A stretch of DNA of 64,000 bases, from contig MU394059.1 in assembly GCA_022578605.1 (NCBI GenBank), positions 840,961 through 904,960 on the forward strand, written 5' to 3'. The notes beneath the pieces were generated by a model. The model was not told the origin of the DNA and ran no database searches. It worked only from the letters and a program-made list of their open reading frames with translations. This document shows, in pieces, positions 48,801 through 60,659 of the stretch; positions within the stretch are counted from its first letter, which is position 1, and each line of letters opens with the position of its first letter. The stretch comes from Camillea tinctor. Lineage: Eukaryota > Ascomycota > Sordariomycetes > Xylariales > Xylariaceae. Position numbers and translations under genes: made by a program.

Positions 48801-51318
48801 TGGGAAGTCAAGTTAATGTAGGGTCCTTCCGCACCCTCCATACCCTTCCCTCCAAGAACTTTTCTGGTCCACGTCTATCATGTAAGTAGATGTCGCTTGG
48901 AACTATAAAAAAAAAGGTTTCCTAGTGCGGCTGATTTCCTCTACGAATCCCATCCCCGTTGAGATGAACTGCTTGTTCCCTCTTGGGATGTGTTTCATAT
49001 CTGACATGCGTATGTTGTGATGGGTTGTCTTTGTATTCCGTAGGCGCGCATGCATACTCCGTACACAGACATCTTTTTGAATGTTTGCAGCATCGGTTCG
49101 TGCCGGTGTAGAACCGAGAAAGGTGTTTGGCGAACTAACCTGGTTTCAAGTTACAATATTTTGTATGGGTATATCGTAGGTTATATCATCATGTTCGACA
49201 ATACTCCAGATTAAGACTTGATGGTAGCGCCATATTGGTGGCGATGTTACTACAGATCTAGGTTAGGAACAGCACGGATAAGCAAGAGGTTATCGCATCA
49301 CCACGCTGGCGCAAAGGTAGTTTGAGAGCTAGCTAGGATCCCTCCACCTTTGTGTCGACTCACCGACTTTTCCATTTCCTCCGACACCGTCGGCCCCCTT
49401 TGCCATTAGGTTATAATGCCAGGTGAATATGTGAATATGCCATGTAGTATGCACGTCACTCAACCGATTTAGAACAATACCTGTCCCCTTTCCCCAGATA
49501 ACCTGGGGCACGGGGCCGCATCGCATCTCACCTACCGATGATGTAGTTGTACTCTATGACGACGGGGACAACAAGCACAACACAGGTCCATCATGTAGTG
49601 CTCCAAAGAAGCTCCCGTTTGCGTAACCGAAGCGAACACAACTCTATGCCCTTTGCGCGAGGCATATAACTAACCTACCTGACTTACGTTCCCCATGTGA
49701 GCCTTGGAGGGGGTCATCAGATCCCGAGGACTTGGAGTTCTGGGCTAGGAACCTCAGAGGGATCTCCGCTATAGATCGTGGTCTGGAACGAAGTCAGGTA
49801 AGACGACCATAGACTACGGGTTGGCAGATCAGGCAGGCCGCTCTGAAAATCCAAGACTCCCAAATATTCCTCAGTACATTTTATTTGTAAGTACGTGCGT
49901 AGGCGCAATATGCTCATTTCTCGGGTCTCCCCGCCTCCTACATAGTGATGTTCCCCGCCTCCGCATCCATTTCCTCTCCTCTTCCTCCTTTCTGCCTCTC
50001 CGCCGCTGGCTGCTCGGCTTATCAGTCAGTGAATCAGGGAGGGAAAACAAATGACGACGAACTTGCATGCATGTTTCGTGGCAGACGGCTTCTTCTTATG
50101 AGGATCATTCTCCTCTTGGCGCAATGAAGGCTGAAGCAACCTCGTAGGGTGGATGTGCATCCGCACCCATCGATCTGCCAGCACAGCGCAAGCCTTCATA
50201 TGCAGTGAATCTGCACGCAAGCTGCAAAGCTCGACTTGGTAAAGGAGGGGCAGAAGATGGTGATGGAGGGGTAAAGAGGGGCTGCCCATGCTTCACCCTT
50301 ATGGCATGCAGCTACCGCATCCCTCGCGTAGGGTAGGTCGGCAACATGTACAGCATCGTGTGCGCGCGCTTGTGGTACAGGCCTGGATCAAGCTAGAAGC
50401 ACTTCGTATTGAATGATTTCTGAGGGAGGCAGAGAAGTATTGCGGCAATATCGAGCTATCATCGCGGAAGATAAGCAGGACAGGGGGGTCTTGAAGGGCT
50501 GAGAAGAAGTAGAGAGACTTGGGCGACAAGTACACAGGTCGATACCCCAAGCTTGCTGACTCTAGACTCTCTCTGCTTCTCTCTTCATCTCTCCCTATAC
50601 GAACCAACAAGACCAGGATGGTGGGCTCTAATAGCTTTAGCACGAGGCGTAACCTATGCACACGGAATTAGTTCATTAAATGAAAAAGGAATCCCGCGTT
50701 ACGCAGGGTCATATTACTGAGACTTAAAACCTCATTCATATTCATATGTAGAGAATGCAAGGGTTCTACCAAGTAGGTAGGTGTTGTTCTTGTGTGTAAG
50801 CGCGTGTTAGTGTTAGTGTCGAAAGTATGGAGTACATAAGTAAGGACAGGAATAGATCTAAGCGGGCTGGCGGAATGTTTTTGACTAGACTTAAAACCTA
50901 CCTAAAAGGTTTAACATGTTAGGTACCTAAACCACGCAGATAGAATTACCCTTTCAATAGAATAGCCACCTAGTCGGCTTTAGCTACTCACTTTCAAGGT
51001 TGGTCCCGTCTTGTCCAACTCTAACTAGGCTGCTACTTATGTACTAGGTTAGATAGATTATGTAATGAGGGAAAATCAATGTATTCTTATGTGGTCTGTG
51101 CTGTTAAACAAGGTTACCCAGGTAGGTAAGCTTTATCTTATCGAGTGGCGGTCTGATTGCATATGTAAGTTACCCTGGTGGGGGACGTAGAATTTCTTAA
51201 TAGAATTTCTTATACATGGGAACTTACGCCGAGTCACCTTGGTAGAAAATATAGTAGCCTCTTAAAAAAACAAACTTGATATCGGAACCCCATCTGAAGA
51301 AGATGCCAATTACTCAAA

Positions 51319-54300
51319 ATGGCCATCGATGACGGATTTGAGGCTCTTCTAGAGCCTTTTTATAATGGAAAGAGCTTGACCGACCCTATCTCCACGGTCG
51401 AAGACAAAAACCAATTACTCCCAGCCTTTTTGAAAGTAAAAGGTAAGTAGTCTCATAAAGTATATTCGAAACATCAGCTAACATTCTCCGTCAGGTCTCG
51501 TAAAGCAGTATGTCTCACATTAATAACCGCTTCTGACTATCACTAAAATATACTTCAGGCATATCGATTCATACAACTTCTTCGTTGACCATGAAATCAA
51601 AGAAATCGTCAAGGCCAACAGGACGGTCAGGAGCGATGTTGACAGCAGCTTCTGGATCGAATTTACAGATATCAGAGTTGCAGCTCCCGACCGGGCTGAC
51701 TTCAATGAGATGCGCATCGAGAACCAGATCACTCCCATGGAATGCCGTTTACGGGACATGACCTACTCTGCTAAGATTCTCGTCGACGTAGCGTACACAC
51801 GCGAACGACAGAGAATCATCCGGCGTAACGTTGAACTAGCCCGTATGCCAGTCATGTTAAGGAGCAACAAGTGCCACCTGTATGGGGCAAACAACGCCAA
51901 GATGGAGCTCATGAACGAATGTCCTCTCGATCCTGGTGGATATTTCATCATTCGTGGAACAGAGAAGGTTATTCTTGTCCAGGAACAGTTGAGCAAGAAT
52001 CGTATCATTGTCGAGGCCGACGAGAAGAACAGCATCATCTCCGCATCCGTGACTAGTTCCACACACGAGAGGAAGTCTAAGACGTATGTAACACTCAAGA
52101 AGGACCGCATTAACTTACAGCATAACGTTCTTGTTGAGGCAGTACCCATCGTTATCATCTTAAAAGCTCTTGGCGGTCTTTCTGATTTTGAAATTATGCA
52201 ACTCGTCACTGGCTCTGATGGCAGGTTTCAGGATGACTTCGTGGTTAATTTCGAAGAAGCAGCTCGAGCGGGTGTTTTCACCCAACAGCAGGCTTTAGAA
52301 TATATCGGCACTAGAGTCAAGATGGGAAAGGGGATGAAGCCACCGACAGGAGGAGCCCCTCAGGCACGCCGAAGTGGGATCGAAGAAGGCCTCGATGCTC
52401 TTGCCAACATAATCATCGCGCACATTCCTGTAGAGGGTCTGGACTTCTACCCTAAAGCTATCTATGTCGCTTTGATGGTTCGCCGAGTACTTATGGCCCA
52501 TTATAATCCAAAACTCGTCGACGACCGAGATTTTGTGGGTAACAAGCGCTTGGAGTTGGCTGGACAACTTTTGTCTTTGCTATTCGAAGATCTTTTCAAG
52601 AAGTTTCTAGTCGACCTCAAATTCAGTATCGAGAACAATCTCAAGAAGCAGCATCGAGCTATACCGGTTGACCCACTCCTTCAGGTTGGTGCACAGGGAA
52701 AGCATATTACTGAGGGCATGAACCGGGCAATTCAGACTGGAAATTGGAGCGTCAAGCGATTCAAGATGGACCGAGCTGGTGTCACACATGTCCTGAGTCG
52801 CTTAAGTTATATCAGTGCTCTGGGGATGATGACCCGTATCAGCAGTCAGTTCGAAAAGACACGGAAAGTCAGTGGTCCTCGTGCTCTTCAACCCTCACAA
52901 TGGGGTATGCTTTGCCCGTCTGATACCCCGGAAGGTGAAGCGTGTGGTCTGGTAAAGAACTTGGCTTTGATGACACACATTACCACAAATGTTGAAGAAG
53001 ACCCTGTTAGGAGATGGACTTTCACTCTCGACTCTGGCGTGGAACCCTTACGTTGCTTTTCTGGCGCCGAAATGCACAGAAAGGGATCGTATGTGGTTCA
53101 TATAAACGGTACTCCTTTTGCATTGACTCGATTCCCTAAGAGGTTCGCAGCAAAATTCAGGACCATGAGACGCAGAGGCTGGATCTCCCCGTTTGTGAGC
53201 ATTAACGTCAACACCGCTTTATCGGCCGTGCACATCGCTACCGACGAGGGCCGCATTTGCCGACCATACATCATCGTTAAGAACGGGGAGGCAAAGATAA
53301 AAGAAAGTCACCTCAGGCTGCTTCAGGCTGGAAAGGTTACATTTGATGACTTCTTGAAACAAGGTATTGTCGAATATCTAGATGTCAATGAAGAGAACGA
53401 CACCCTTGTTGCTCTTTACGAGAAAGACATTACTAAAGCAACTACTCATCTTGAAATCGAGCCTTTTACGATCCTTGGAGCCGTCGCAGGTCTCATTCCG
53501 TTCCCGCATCATAACCAGTCCCCCAGAAATACCTATCAGTGTGCTATGGGTAAGCAAGCTATTGGCGCTATTGCTTATAATCAGTTCAACCGTATCGATA
53601 CCCTATTATATACCTTGGTATATCCCCAAAGGCCGATGGTTATCTCCAAAACTATCGAGCTCATTCACTATGATAAATTGCCGGCAGGGCAAAATGCTAC
53701 CGTCGTTGTCATGTCTTACTCTGGATACGATATTGAAGACGCGTTGGTGCTAAACAAAGCATCTTGTGACCGCGGCTTTGGACGATGTCAAGTCTTCCGG
53801 AAGTACGCCGTAGAGCTTCAGAAGTATCCTAACGGCAGCCGCGAGCGAATTGGGGACAATGATCCTAGTGTTCCTAAGAATGAAATTTTATCCAATGATG
53901 GCCTGGCGGATGTAGGCCGTCGGGTAAGTTCAGGTCAGGTCATGATAAAGAAAGAGAGTCCTGTGGATATTAGTCCGACCGTCGGGCTGGAACGGAGAAG
54001 CAATGAATTTCGCGAAACGCCGTTAAGTTATCGTCTTGCTGATCCAGCCTACATCGACAAAGTCATGGTAACCCAAACGGATAAGGAAACGCAGCTTATT
54101 AAAGTTCAGACAAGACAAACCCGGCGGCCTGAACTGGGTGATAAGTTTTCCTCTCGTCACGGTCAAAAGGGTGTGGTTGGAATTATTGTAGCGCAGGAGG
54201 ACATGCCCTTCTCAGACTCAGGACTTTGCCCCGACATTATCATGAACCCTCATGGTTTCCCTTCGCGAATGACAGTCGGGAAGTTACTCGAGTGTCTCAC

Positions 54301-54874
54301 CGGAAAGGCCTCGGTTGTCAAGGGACGTAAAGATTACGGCTACGGAGATGCTTTCCGTTCACACCCTCTAGAGGAGATGAGTAAAGAGTTGGTCAACGCC
54401 GGATTTTCATGGGAAGGAAAGGACTACTTCACATCTGGAATCACCGGCGAACCGCTTCAAGCTTACATCTTCAACGGGCCTATCTATTACCAACGTCTAA
54501 AGCACATGGTGCAGGACAAGATGCACTCCCGTTCGCGTGGACCGCGTGCAATCCTTACCCGCCAGCCGACCGAGGGTCGATCCCGAGACGGCGGTCTGCG
54601 TCTCGGTGAAATGGAGCGTGACTGTCTCATTGCGTACGGTGCATCCCAGCTCCTTCTCGAACGTCTGATGACCAGCTCGGACGGCGTCGATATCGACATC
54701 TGCCAGAGATGCGGTCTGTTCGGCTACAAAGGCTTCTGCAGCAACTGCAAGACCAGCCGCGCTGTGGCCAGGATGACTATGCCGTATGCCGCGAAGCTGC
54801 TCATACAGGAGCTTATCAGTATGAACGTGGGTGTGCGATTGCAGCTAGAAGACGAGTTTCCTCACCCAAGATGA
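51319..54874 (+). CDS. RPC2: DNA-directed RNA polymerase III second-largest subunit (RPC2/RET1)
   Basis: This is the beta-like catalytic subunit of pol III, which makes tRNA and 5S rRNA in the nucleus. Three exons give 1150 aa (yeast 1149): 51319-51442, a 13-nt exon 51495-51507, and 51559-54874. The introns are 52 and 51 bp. The tiny exon supplies the second and third bases of a Gly codon, then Leu-Val-Lys and two bases of the following Gln, restoring GLVKQHIDSYNFFVDHEI, which is conserved in this subunit. Later landmarks are the lobe/protrusion (RGTEKVILVQEQLSKNR), the fork (SDTPEGEACGLVKNLALM), the hybrid-binding domain (NATVVVMSYSGYDIEDALVLNK; KFSSRHGQKGVVG) and the C-terminal zinc module (CQRCG..CSNC). 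Residues such as NPHGFPSRMTVGKLLE and the ending DEFPHPR fit pol III rather than Rpb2 or Rpa135. It converges on RAD57. Confidence 0.97.
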
Positions 54875-55607
54875 GAGGATAGGAAAACGGGGACTTGGAG
54901 AGGCATATGCTTGATGGGTTTGTAGGAGTATTTAAAATTGAGCATTTGGGCGGCGTACTACTTCTTCTATGGATTGATATTGCTTGCATTGGTTTATTCA
55001 TCAGCTCGGGAGTTCGGGCCACATAAAATGTAGCATATATCGATTATAATATAAAATATTGTCCGGCAATATTGATTCTTCGTTTATCCCTATCTAGCCC
55101 CACCTTGTGATGTATTAATACATGATGCTAATGTACCCTCGTATGCCCTTTTATTTCTATGATACTTATAACCTAGGTAGGTCTCTTTCGCTATAAAGTC
55201 TGCTCGTTTTTGATAATAGTATAGCTTGGACATAATGATGGGTAGGTGTTTGATTATTATATGTTTCATTCTTCTATCCTAGTCTAGATAATGGTCCAAC
55301 TTCCGCCATGCTCCATGTTATATATATATATAGGTTATGTATGCTCCTTTCCTTACTATCCAACTATGAATACTCCTTACTCCCCGACTGATATGCCATC
55401 ATCGATCTCTCTGCCAGTGATTTTTGGTTTCTAGGGTGGTCTCTTGAGTCCACTCTTAAAAAAAAAAAAGGGGGGGGGGGGGGGGGGGGGGGGGGGAACT
55501 GGGTTTTTTAAAAGACCAAAAAAAATTAAAAATTTACGTGGACCAAAGCCATGCCTTAAAAAAATTTGCCCGTTTTGAATTTAACAATAACCCTTTTTGA
55601 CATATCC
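54875..55607. other. Convergent spacer RPC2/RAD57 with suspect sequence
   Basis: It holds both 3' ends. A short TA run lies at 55319-55331. From 55458 a 12-nt A run passes directly into a 27-nt G run, and the following roughly 100 bases are rich in A/T homopolymers and do not resemble the surrounding DNA. No gene is seen. Confidence 0.6.
55458..55496. repeat. Poly(A)12-poly(G)27 tract, possible assembly artefact
   Basis: Twelve A (55458-55469) directly followed by 27 G (55470-55496), then homopolymer-rich DNA to about 55600. A G run this long is rare in fungal DNA and often marks polymerase- or dark-cycle-type sequencing error or a poor join. Confidence 0.85.
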
Positions 55608-57146
55608 TCACGCCTTCCCTTTACCCTTCCCTTTCTTCGCCGCCTCTACGCCCTTAATCCCACCCATCGTGACCTCGAACTCGACCGCGCCGTCCAGGCC
55701 GGTGCCGGTGCCGGGCACATGCGGCGCAAACACAACCTTCATCCACCTACGCCACGAAGTTGTTGTCTTCATCGTCGTCGTACTAGCCATGCCACCTCTA
55801 CTCTCATCTCCCTGTTCTTCTTCTTCCTCCTCCTCGTCCTTACGTTGGTGGTGGTAATGCACCGGTCGCCGGTAGAGCGCCACGCGGGACGCGATCTGCG
55901 TTGACCAGACGAGCCCCAGGCTGGGGGTCTTGAGGGCGCCGCCCTCGCCGCTCTCGTACGGGTCGTCCCCCCAGCCCGTGAACCAGCGCTGCTGATGGTC
56001 GAGCAGCAGCGCCGGGTGGTTGTACTGCGCTAAGAAGTCGTCGGCGGGCGGGGGCGGCTCCGGCATGCTCGACTTGACGACGATGTCGGCCATGCTGTTG
56101 CTGCTACTGGGGGTCTCGGACTGGGAGAGTTTCGGGACGACGTTACGGCTGCGCGAGGCGAGGGGGCTTTCCTGCGAGGCACCTAGGTGGTGGAGATACG
56201 GCTTATGGGAGGAGGCGCTGCTCCGGAGAAATGCGGGGGGTTGCGCGGGGGAGAACCGGTCGGCGACTTGGTTCGCGACCACGACGGCGAGGTTATGTTT
56301 CCGTGCGAGGTCGTGAAGGAGCCGTCCTAGACGTAAGAGCTCATTGCTTCGCGCGGCTAGGTTAGAGCCACTGCTGGCCCCCTTGGCACCGCGCTCAAAC
56401 TCGACTCGATAGTTCGCCGCTACGGAGTCTAGGACTATCAGTCCAATGTTACGCCGTTCCACTTCGACGGGCACCTGGTAGGTGAGGATGTGGTCCTGGG
56501 ACTCGAGATCGGGCGTCACAGTACTGACGATACCGTCTAGGGTAGGCTTACTCTCGCTCTCATCCTGGAGTAGCGGGTGGTTTGCGAGAATCTGGCTCAG
56601 CCGCCTAGTTGATAGCGGCGCCTCCGTCGAGATGTATAACGCGGGCCGGCCCAAGCCGTATGGTGGCGGCAACTGTACTGACAGGAGTAAGGTCAGCAGG
56701 AATTGGGTCTTCCCTGCGCCGCTCTCGCCGACTATCTCTGTCACGTATCCGGCAGGCACACCGCCGCCAAGAGCCGCGTCGAGGGATGCATCAAGAGTGC
56801 TAATAGCATGCCATGGTTTGGCGATGAGCTCGGCACCGGTATGCCTTAGTGAGCTAGCCTGAGTCTCTGGCTTTATACCCGAGTTGATCGTCGTGGGAGC
56901 ATGGGGGTGAGGCTTCTTGACGTCATCCCGGTCCCCTAGAACGCCCAGGTCCACGTGTAAGGCCTGCAGAACGGCATTGCAGAGACGCTTGATGTCTAGT
57001 AGGGGCAGCTGGGTACGTTTACCAATATCAGTAACCTCGAGAGTGAGAAGGTCCGTCGTGCTCAGTTGGTGCTTCTCGATGGCGGGCAGGAGATGCGCAT
57101 ACTGGGCAATGGGAAAGTCGGGCAGTATCCGCGACAGATCCGTCAT
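55608..57146 (-). CDS. RAD57: RecA-family recombination mediator Rad57 (XRCC3-like)
   Basis: Rad57 is a Rad51 paralogue that works with Rad55 to stabilise Rad51 filaments in homologous recombination. It is a single uninterrupted frame of 512 aa (yeast 460) from ATG 57146. A helical N-terminal domain covers about 1-70. The RecA core begins with PWHAISTLDASLDAALGGGVPAGYVTEIVG. Walker A is GESGAGKT at 140-147, and Walker B is GLIVLD at 235-240, followed by SVAANYRVEFERGAKG. NLAVVVANQVADRF matches the L1-like segment. A Ser/Pro-rich insert (about 310-375) precedes PSLGLVWSTQIASRVALYRR, a conserved block of the family. The end is an acidic EEEEEEE stretch and a KGKGKGKA tail. The stop lies about 110 bp from the suspect poly-G tract, so the 3' end deserves a check. 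Confidence 0.93.
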   Translation of the reverse strand: MTDLSRILPDFPIAQYAHLLPAIEKHQLSTTDLLTLEVTDIGKRTQLPLLDIKRLCNAVLQALHVDLGVLGDRDDVKKPHPHAPTTINSGIKPETQASSLRHTGAELIAKPWHAISTLDASLDAALGGGVPAGYVTEIVGESGAGKTQFLLTLLLSVQLPPPYGLGRPALYISTEAPLSTRRLSQILANHPLLQDESESKPTLDGIVSTVTPDLESQDHILTYQVPVEVERRNIGLIVLDSVAANYRVEFERGAKGASSGSNLAARSNELLRLGRLLHDLARKHNLAVVVANQVADRFSPAQPPAFLRSSASSHKPYLHHLGASQESPLASRSRNVVPKLSQSETPSSSNSMADIVVKSSMPEPPPPADDFLAQYNHPALLLDHQQRWFTGWGDDPYESGEGGALKTPSLGLVWSTQIASRVALYRRPVHYHHQRKDEEEEEEEQGDESRGGMASTTTMKTTTSWRRWMKVVFAPHVPGTGTGLDGAVEFEVTMGGIKGVEAAKKGKGKGKA

Positions 57147-58705
57147 GAGGCAACCTGGGGAGGGGAAGGCTAACTACAACACCAACAGCATCTGGAAAGT
57201 TGGGTTTGCCGAGATGCCGAGCACCTGGTTGTAGTAAGTTGTAATGGTGATAGTGATGGCGGTGGTACAACTAGTTGTGTTGTTGTAGATGTTGGTATTA
57301 AAGGGTACAAGGTACTTACTTCAGGAGATAGGTAAGTTTTTGGCTTGGGTCCCTTGCAGCAATAGGTAGCACAACTCCATGTACATCTAGACAAGGTGAG
57401 GCTGAGTAGGTAAGCAAGGGATCTAGCAGTGGCTTGCTGTGAGTTTTCGCTTAAGTGTGCCTCTTTCAGCACTAGCAGATCCAGACCCGCCTTTTAGAGC
57501 TGCACTCTAACCATAAAACTTAAAAAGACCCAAATCCGCTGCCAAGAACTATAGTGCCTAGGTTAGATTAGTGTAAGTAGGTTAAAGTAGTTTTCTTCTC
57601 CTTCACTATTTTACATCTTTTTCTAACTCCTCCAGATGAAGATGAAATGGAATCGACTAATTGCTGATTGGTGGCACTACTTATCTTCCACCCAGTGTCT
57701 CTCATCCACGATTCCACGATACCACGATGGATTCTAAAGAGGGTCCCTAGTAAACTTTTGCCTCCCCCCGTGCTTGAACAATATACTTATACTACTACTT
57801 ACCTAGGCAAGCTGAAGTAAGTTATACAAACACTAGAAATTCTCTCATGTGAATACGATGACCAACAAACCTAGGTTATGTGCAACGTTGTCTGGCCCTT
57901 CGGAGGGCGACACATCTCATCTCAGATGGTTTGATTATGCTTAATAATTAGCTGAAGATCAACCCTACCCGTCTTTTTTATAGCTACAGTTTGTTTCGAA
58001 ACGCTGAGGACCGATATGTATGAACCGACCAGTCTCTTATCATCTGGTGTTAGTGATGTGTTGAGTGGCAATCGGTATATAACTCGGCCTATCCCAAATC
58101 CGTATACCGTCCGCCGTCTCCATGTCAGCATTATTGAACTTTCCTCCGCGTCTCCAGACCATTCTGTACCAAAATGCACGGTCTGTTGGGCCCTCCTCAG
58201 GAGGCTATCTTCAATAGCCCCTTGGCACGGCGAGCGAACAGCGGAAAGCTGTGTTCAGCTCCTGCAAGCCACCCCTGTCTCCCTATATCGCCATTGGTCC
58301 TTTTCGACCCGTGATGCTAGGCCGTTAATTATACGAGAGAAAAGGGAATGGCTCTAGACTGCACGCAATATGCAGCAAGTCCGATGTGGCCCTCGCCCAG
58401 GTCTGTGAAGTGGGAGGTGGGAAGAAAAAGAAAAAAGAAAAAGAAAAAAAAGTACCTCGCGATATCTAATGTTAGGCGGACATGGGCGTAGGAAGGAAAC
58501 TGGCCGATGCAGCGGTTGCAACGAACCCGCCTCATAAAGCACACCGTCCCCCCTTATACCCTAAGACAGATGGTGATCCTTTCCTCTCGGTTCCGCCAAC
58601 CTCTGTTACTATTCCGAACCCACTTGTCATTGAGAAGTGTCTCAGCTTAGTTTCTTTAGAAGAGCTGATAGTTTGAGGACTGTTTTCGAAGAATATAGAT
58701 TAGTC
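57147..58705. promoter_or_regulatory. Divergent upstream region of RAD57 and the membrane-protein gene
   Basis: About 1.56 kb between two divergent start codons. No gene is supported. It contains an A-rich patch (58425-58452) and an ACTTACCTAGGCAAG word near 57797. Promoters of both genes are presumed here. Confidence 0.5.
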
Positions 58706-60106
58706 ATGGCGCGTATCTTTACTGCCGCCGCTTTCACCGTGGCGGTCCAGGCGATGGCTTTGGATGGGAGACTGCCAAAGCCCACCCAGAGCGTGGTGCC
58801 AGATGCAACCTTCCACCTCCCCGAGACTACAGAACCGCCGAGCTTGCTAGAGCTTGCTAGGAGACAAGATGCACAGACAGTTCTCGTGGGACCAGATAAC
58901 ACATGTGGCTACTTCGACGGACGGGCTGGTACGAATAAGAGACTGTTACTTGTTGTTGACTACTAGGAAATCCTAACTAATATGACTATAGGTGCTGTGT
59001 ACAGCTGTAATGCGCTCGGTGCAACCTGTGCTTTCGTGACTACCTCGACGGTTGGTGCCGTCGCTTGCTGCTCAGCCGGAGACTGTGGTATTCGAGTCGG
59101 GTGTATGGACTACAGAGATATATATCTTTCAGATTCGTGTGACAATGGGTGTTTTGCGGATACGTATACTGTCAAATGGTGAGTTATCAGATCCTAGAGT
59201 GCTCAGGCCTTTCTATAACTGACGCTTTTTCATAGCACAAACGTAAATTATCCTTACTGCGGGACGGTCACTTTCTTTGATGGTATCATGGATTACTACT
59301 GCGACACACTGAGCTATTCGACGCCGCAGCAGCTTTACACTACCTACGATGGAGAGACCGATGGTCGCTCTTTTACGCCTGTTGTTGTGACACTGTCGGA
59401 TTTCACGTCTGGTACCAACAGTGACATCTTGGCCACCGGCGGCGGCTCATCAACGACAGGCGGCCACTCGTCATCGAGCACGTCGGGCAGCAGCAACAGC
59501 AACTCGGGATCCTCGTCCTCCACACCTGTTGGCCCCATTGTGGGAGGTGTCGTCGGTGGTGTCGCCGTGCTCGCCCTTATCGGCCTCGGCATTTTCTTCA
59601 TCATCCGCCATAACAAGAAGAAGAAGAACAACAACACCCCTGGAGCCCAGCAGCCCGAAGTGCAGCAAAACCCCGGATCTAACGGGCCCACCCCCGGCGT
59701 CGCTGCCGCCGCCTACGCTCAGCCCCCGTACAACAACCAGCAACAGCCCGGCTACGGCGGACCACAACCACAATCCCCGCCCCAAGGCTACCCCCCGCAA
59801 AGCGGGTATTTCCCCGGCGCAGACCAAAAGCCCGCCGGCTTCGTAGCCATGGCACCAACCTCCCCGCCGAATCGTCACGACTCGACAAGCCCCGTGTCCC
59901 AGTTCACGGATCCCAGTCACCAGAGCATGCCGTATCCTCCACAGCAACCGACTAGCCCGACGTCGACCATCAACTCCTGGCAGCCCCAGCAGCAGCAACA
60001 ACAATATCAGACCCCGCCCACGGTACACGAGGCGGGCGGGAACGCCGTCGGCGACCGGGATTATAACGCGAATCACCATGGGCAGTTCCACGAGCTGGGG
60101 TCGTGA
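58706..60106 (+). CDS. Secreted Cys-rich ectodomain, single-pass membrane protein (426 aa)
   Basis: Three exons, 58706-58928, 58992-59178 and 59236-60106, with introns of 63 and 57 bp, give 426 aa. A signal peptide covers about residues 1-18 (MARIFTAAAFTVAVQAMA). The ectodomain, about residues 55-165, carries many Cys (NTCGYF, YSCNALGATCAF, ACCSAGDCGIRVGCMD, DSCDNGCFAD, KCTNV, YPYCG, YYCDT), suggesting a disulfide-bonded fold. A Gly/Ser/Thr stalk follows (about 195-235), then a membrane helix (about 237-260, IVGGVVGGVAVLALIGLG) with RHNKKKKNN as stop-transfer. The cytoplasmic tail is Pro/Gln/Tyr-rich with a QQQQQQ run. The layout resembles fungal wall-stress sensors and adhesin-like proteins, but the ectodomain is not a family I can name. 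The splice at the Gly codon keeps FDGRAG-AVYSC in frame. Confidence 0.85.
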
Positions 60107-60659
60107 GATATGAGGATACGACATGCTTCCCAGTAATCAAGTAATTATACGAGGACCTCCATCTCTCCCTCTCACTAAGGAGTGAGCGGAGGGGGTTAAA
60201 CTTGATCAAAAATGAGGCATATCCTTGTTTTTCTTTCGTCTTTATAATCATTCTCTACGCTGTATTTCTTTTATTTTTGTTCATAATGATATCAAAGACC
60301 CTCGGAGCAGGGGGTAGGCATCGCGCATGGAGTTTTTGTTGAAACAAAAGAGTCGGGATTGGTCATTTGGGTCAGGCGGACCTGGGGGGAAAGGGCGGTA
60401 ATTTCAATGAAATACAGGAATGAATACATAAAGCAACCGATCAATAGAAAAAACCCCATACCCCCAAAACCAATTTAGTGTCATGAACTTCTTGTGCAAG
60501 CCACACTTTTTACGTACTTATGAGCATGGCACGATATGAAATGAAATGCAACGACACTGTTCGTGAGTTATTGCTATCATACACTTCGATTGAATTCTCA
60601 TACATACCTACATATGGATATACCATCCATCCACACCTTTGTAAACACCCCCACATTGA
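60107..60659. other. 3' flank of the membrane-protein gene before the AT-rich block
   Basis: Normal-composition DNA with no gene seen. It presumably holds the 3' UTR and an unknown transition. An open frame at 60520-60729 runs into the AT-rich block and has no features of a gene. Confidence 0.5.

Larger units (their letters stand above)
46951..51318. other. Large gene-free spacer upstream of RPC2
   Basis: No supportable gene on either strand. Short open frames lack ATG starts in good context, domains or splice partners. Contents are five ATTGT repeats (47146-47170), a GT microsatellite (48766-48800), and many GTAGGTA/TACCTAC words between 47200 and 51150. The last few hundred bases presumably hold the RPC2 promoter. 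Confidence 0.5.
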
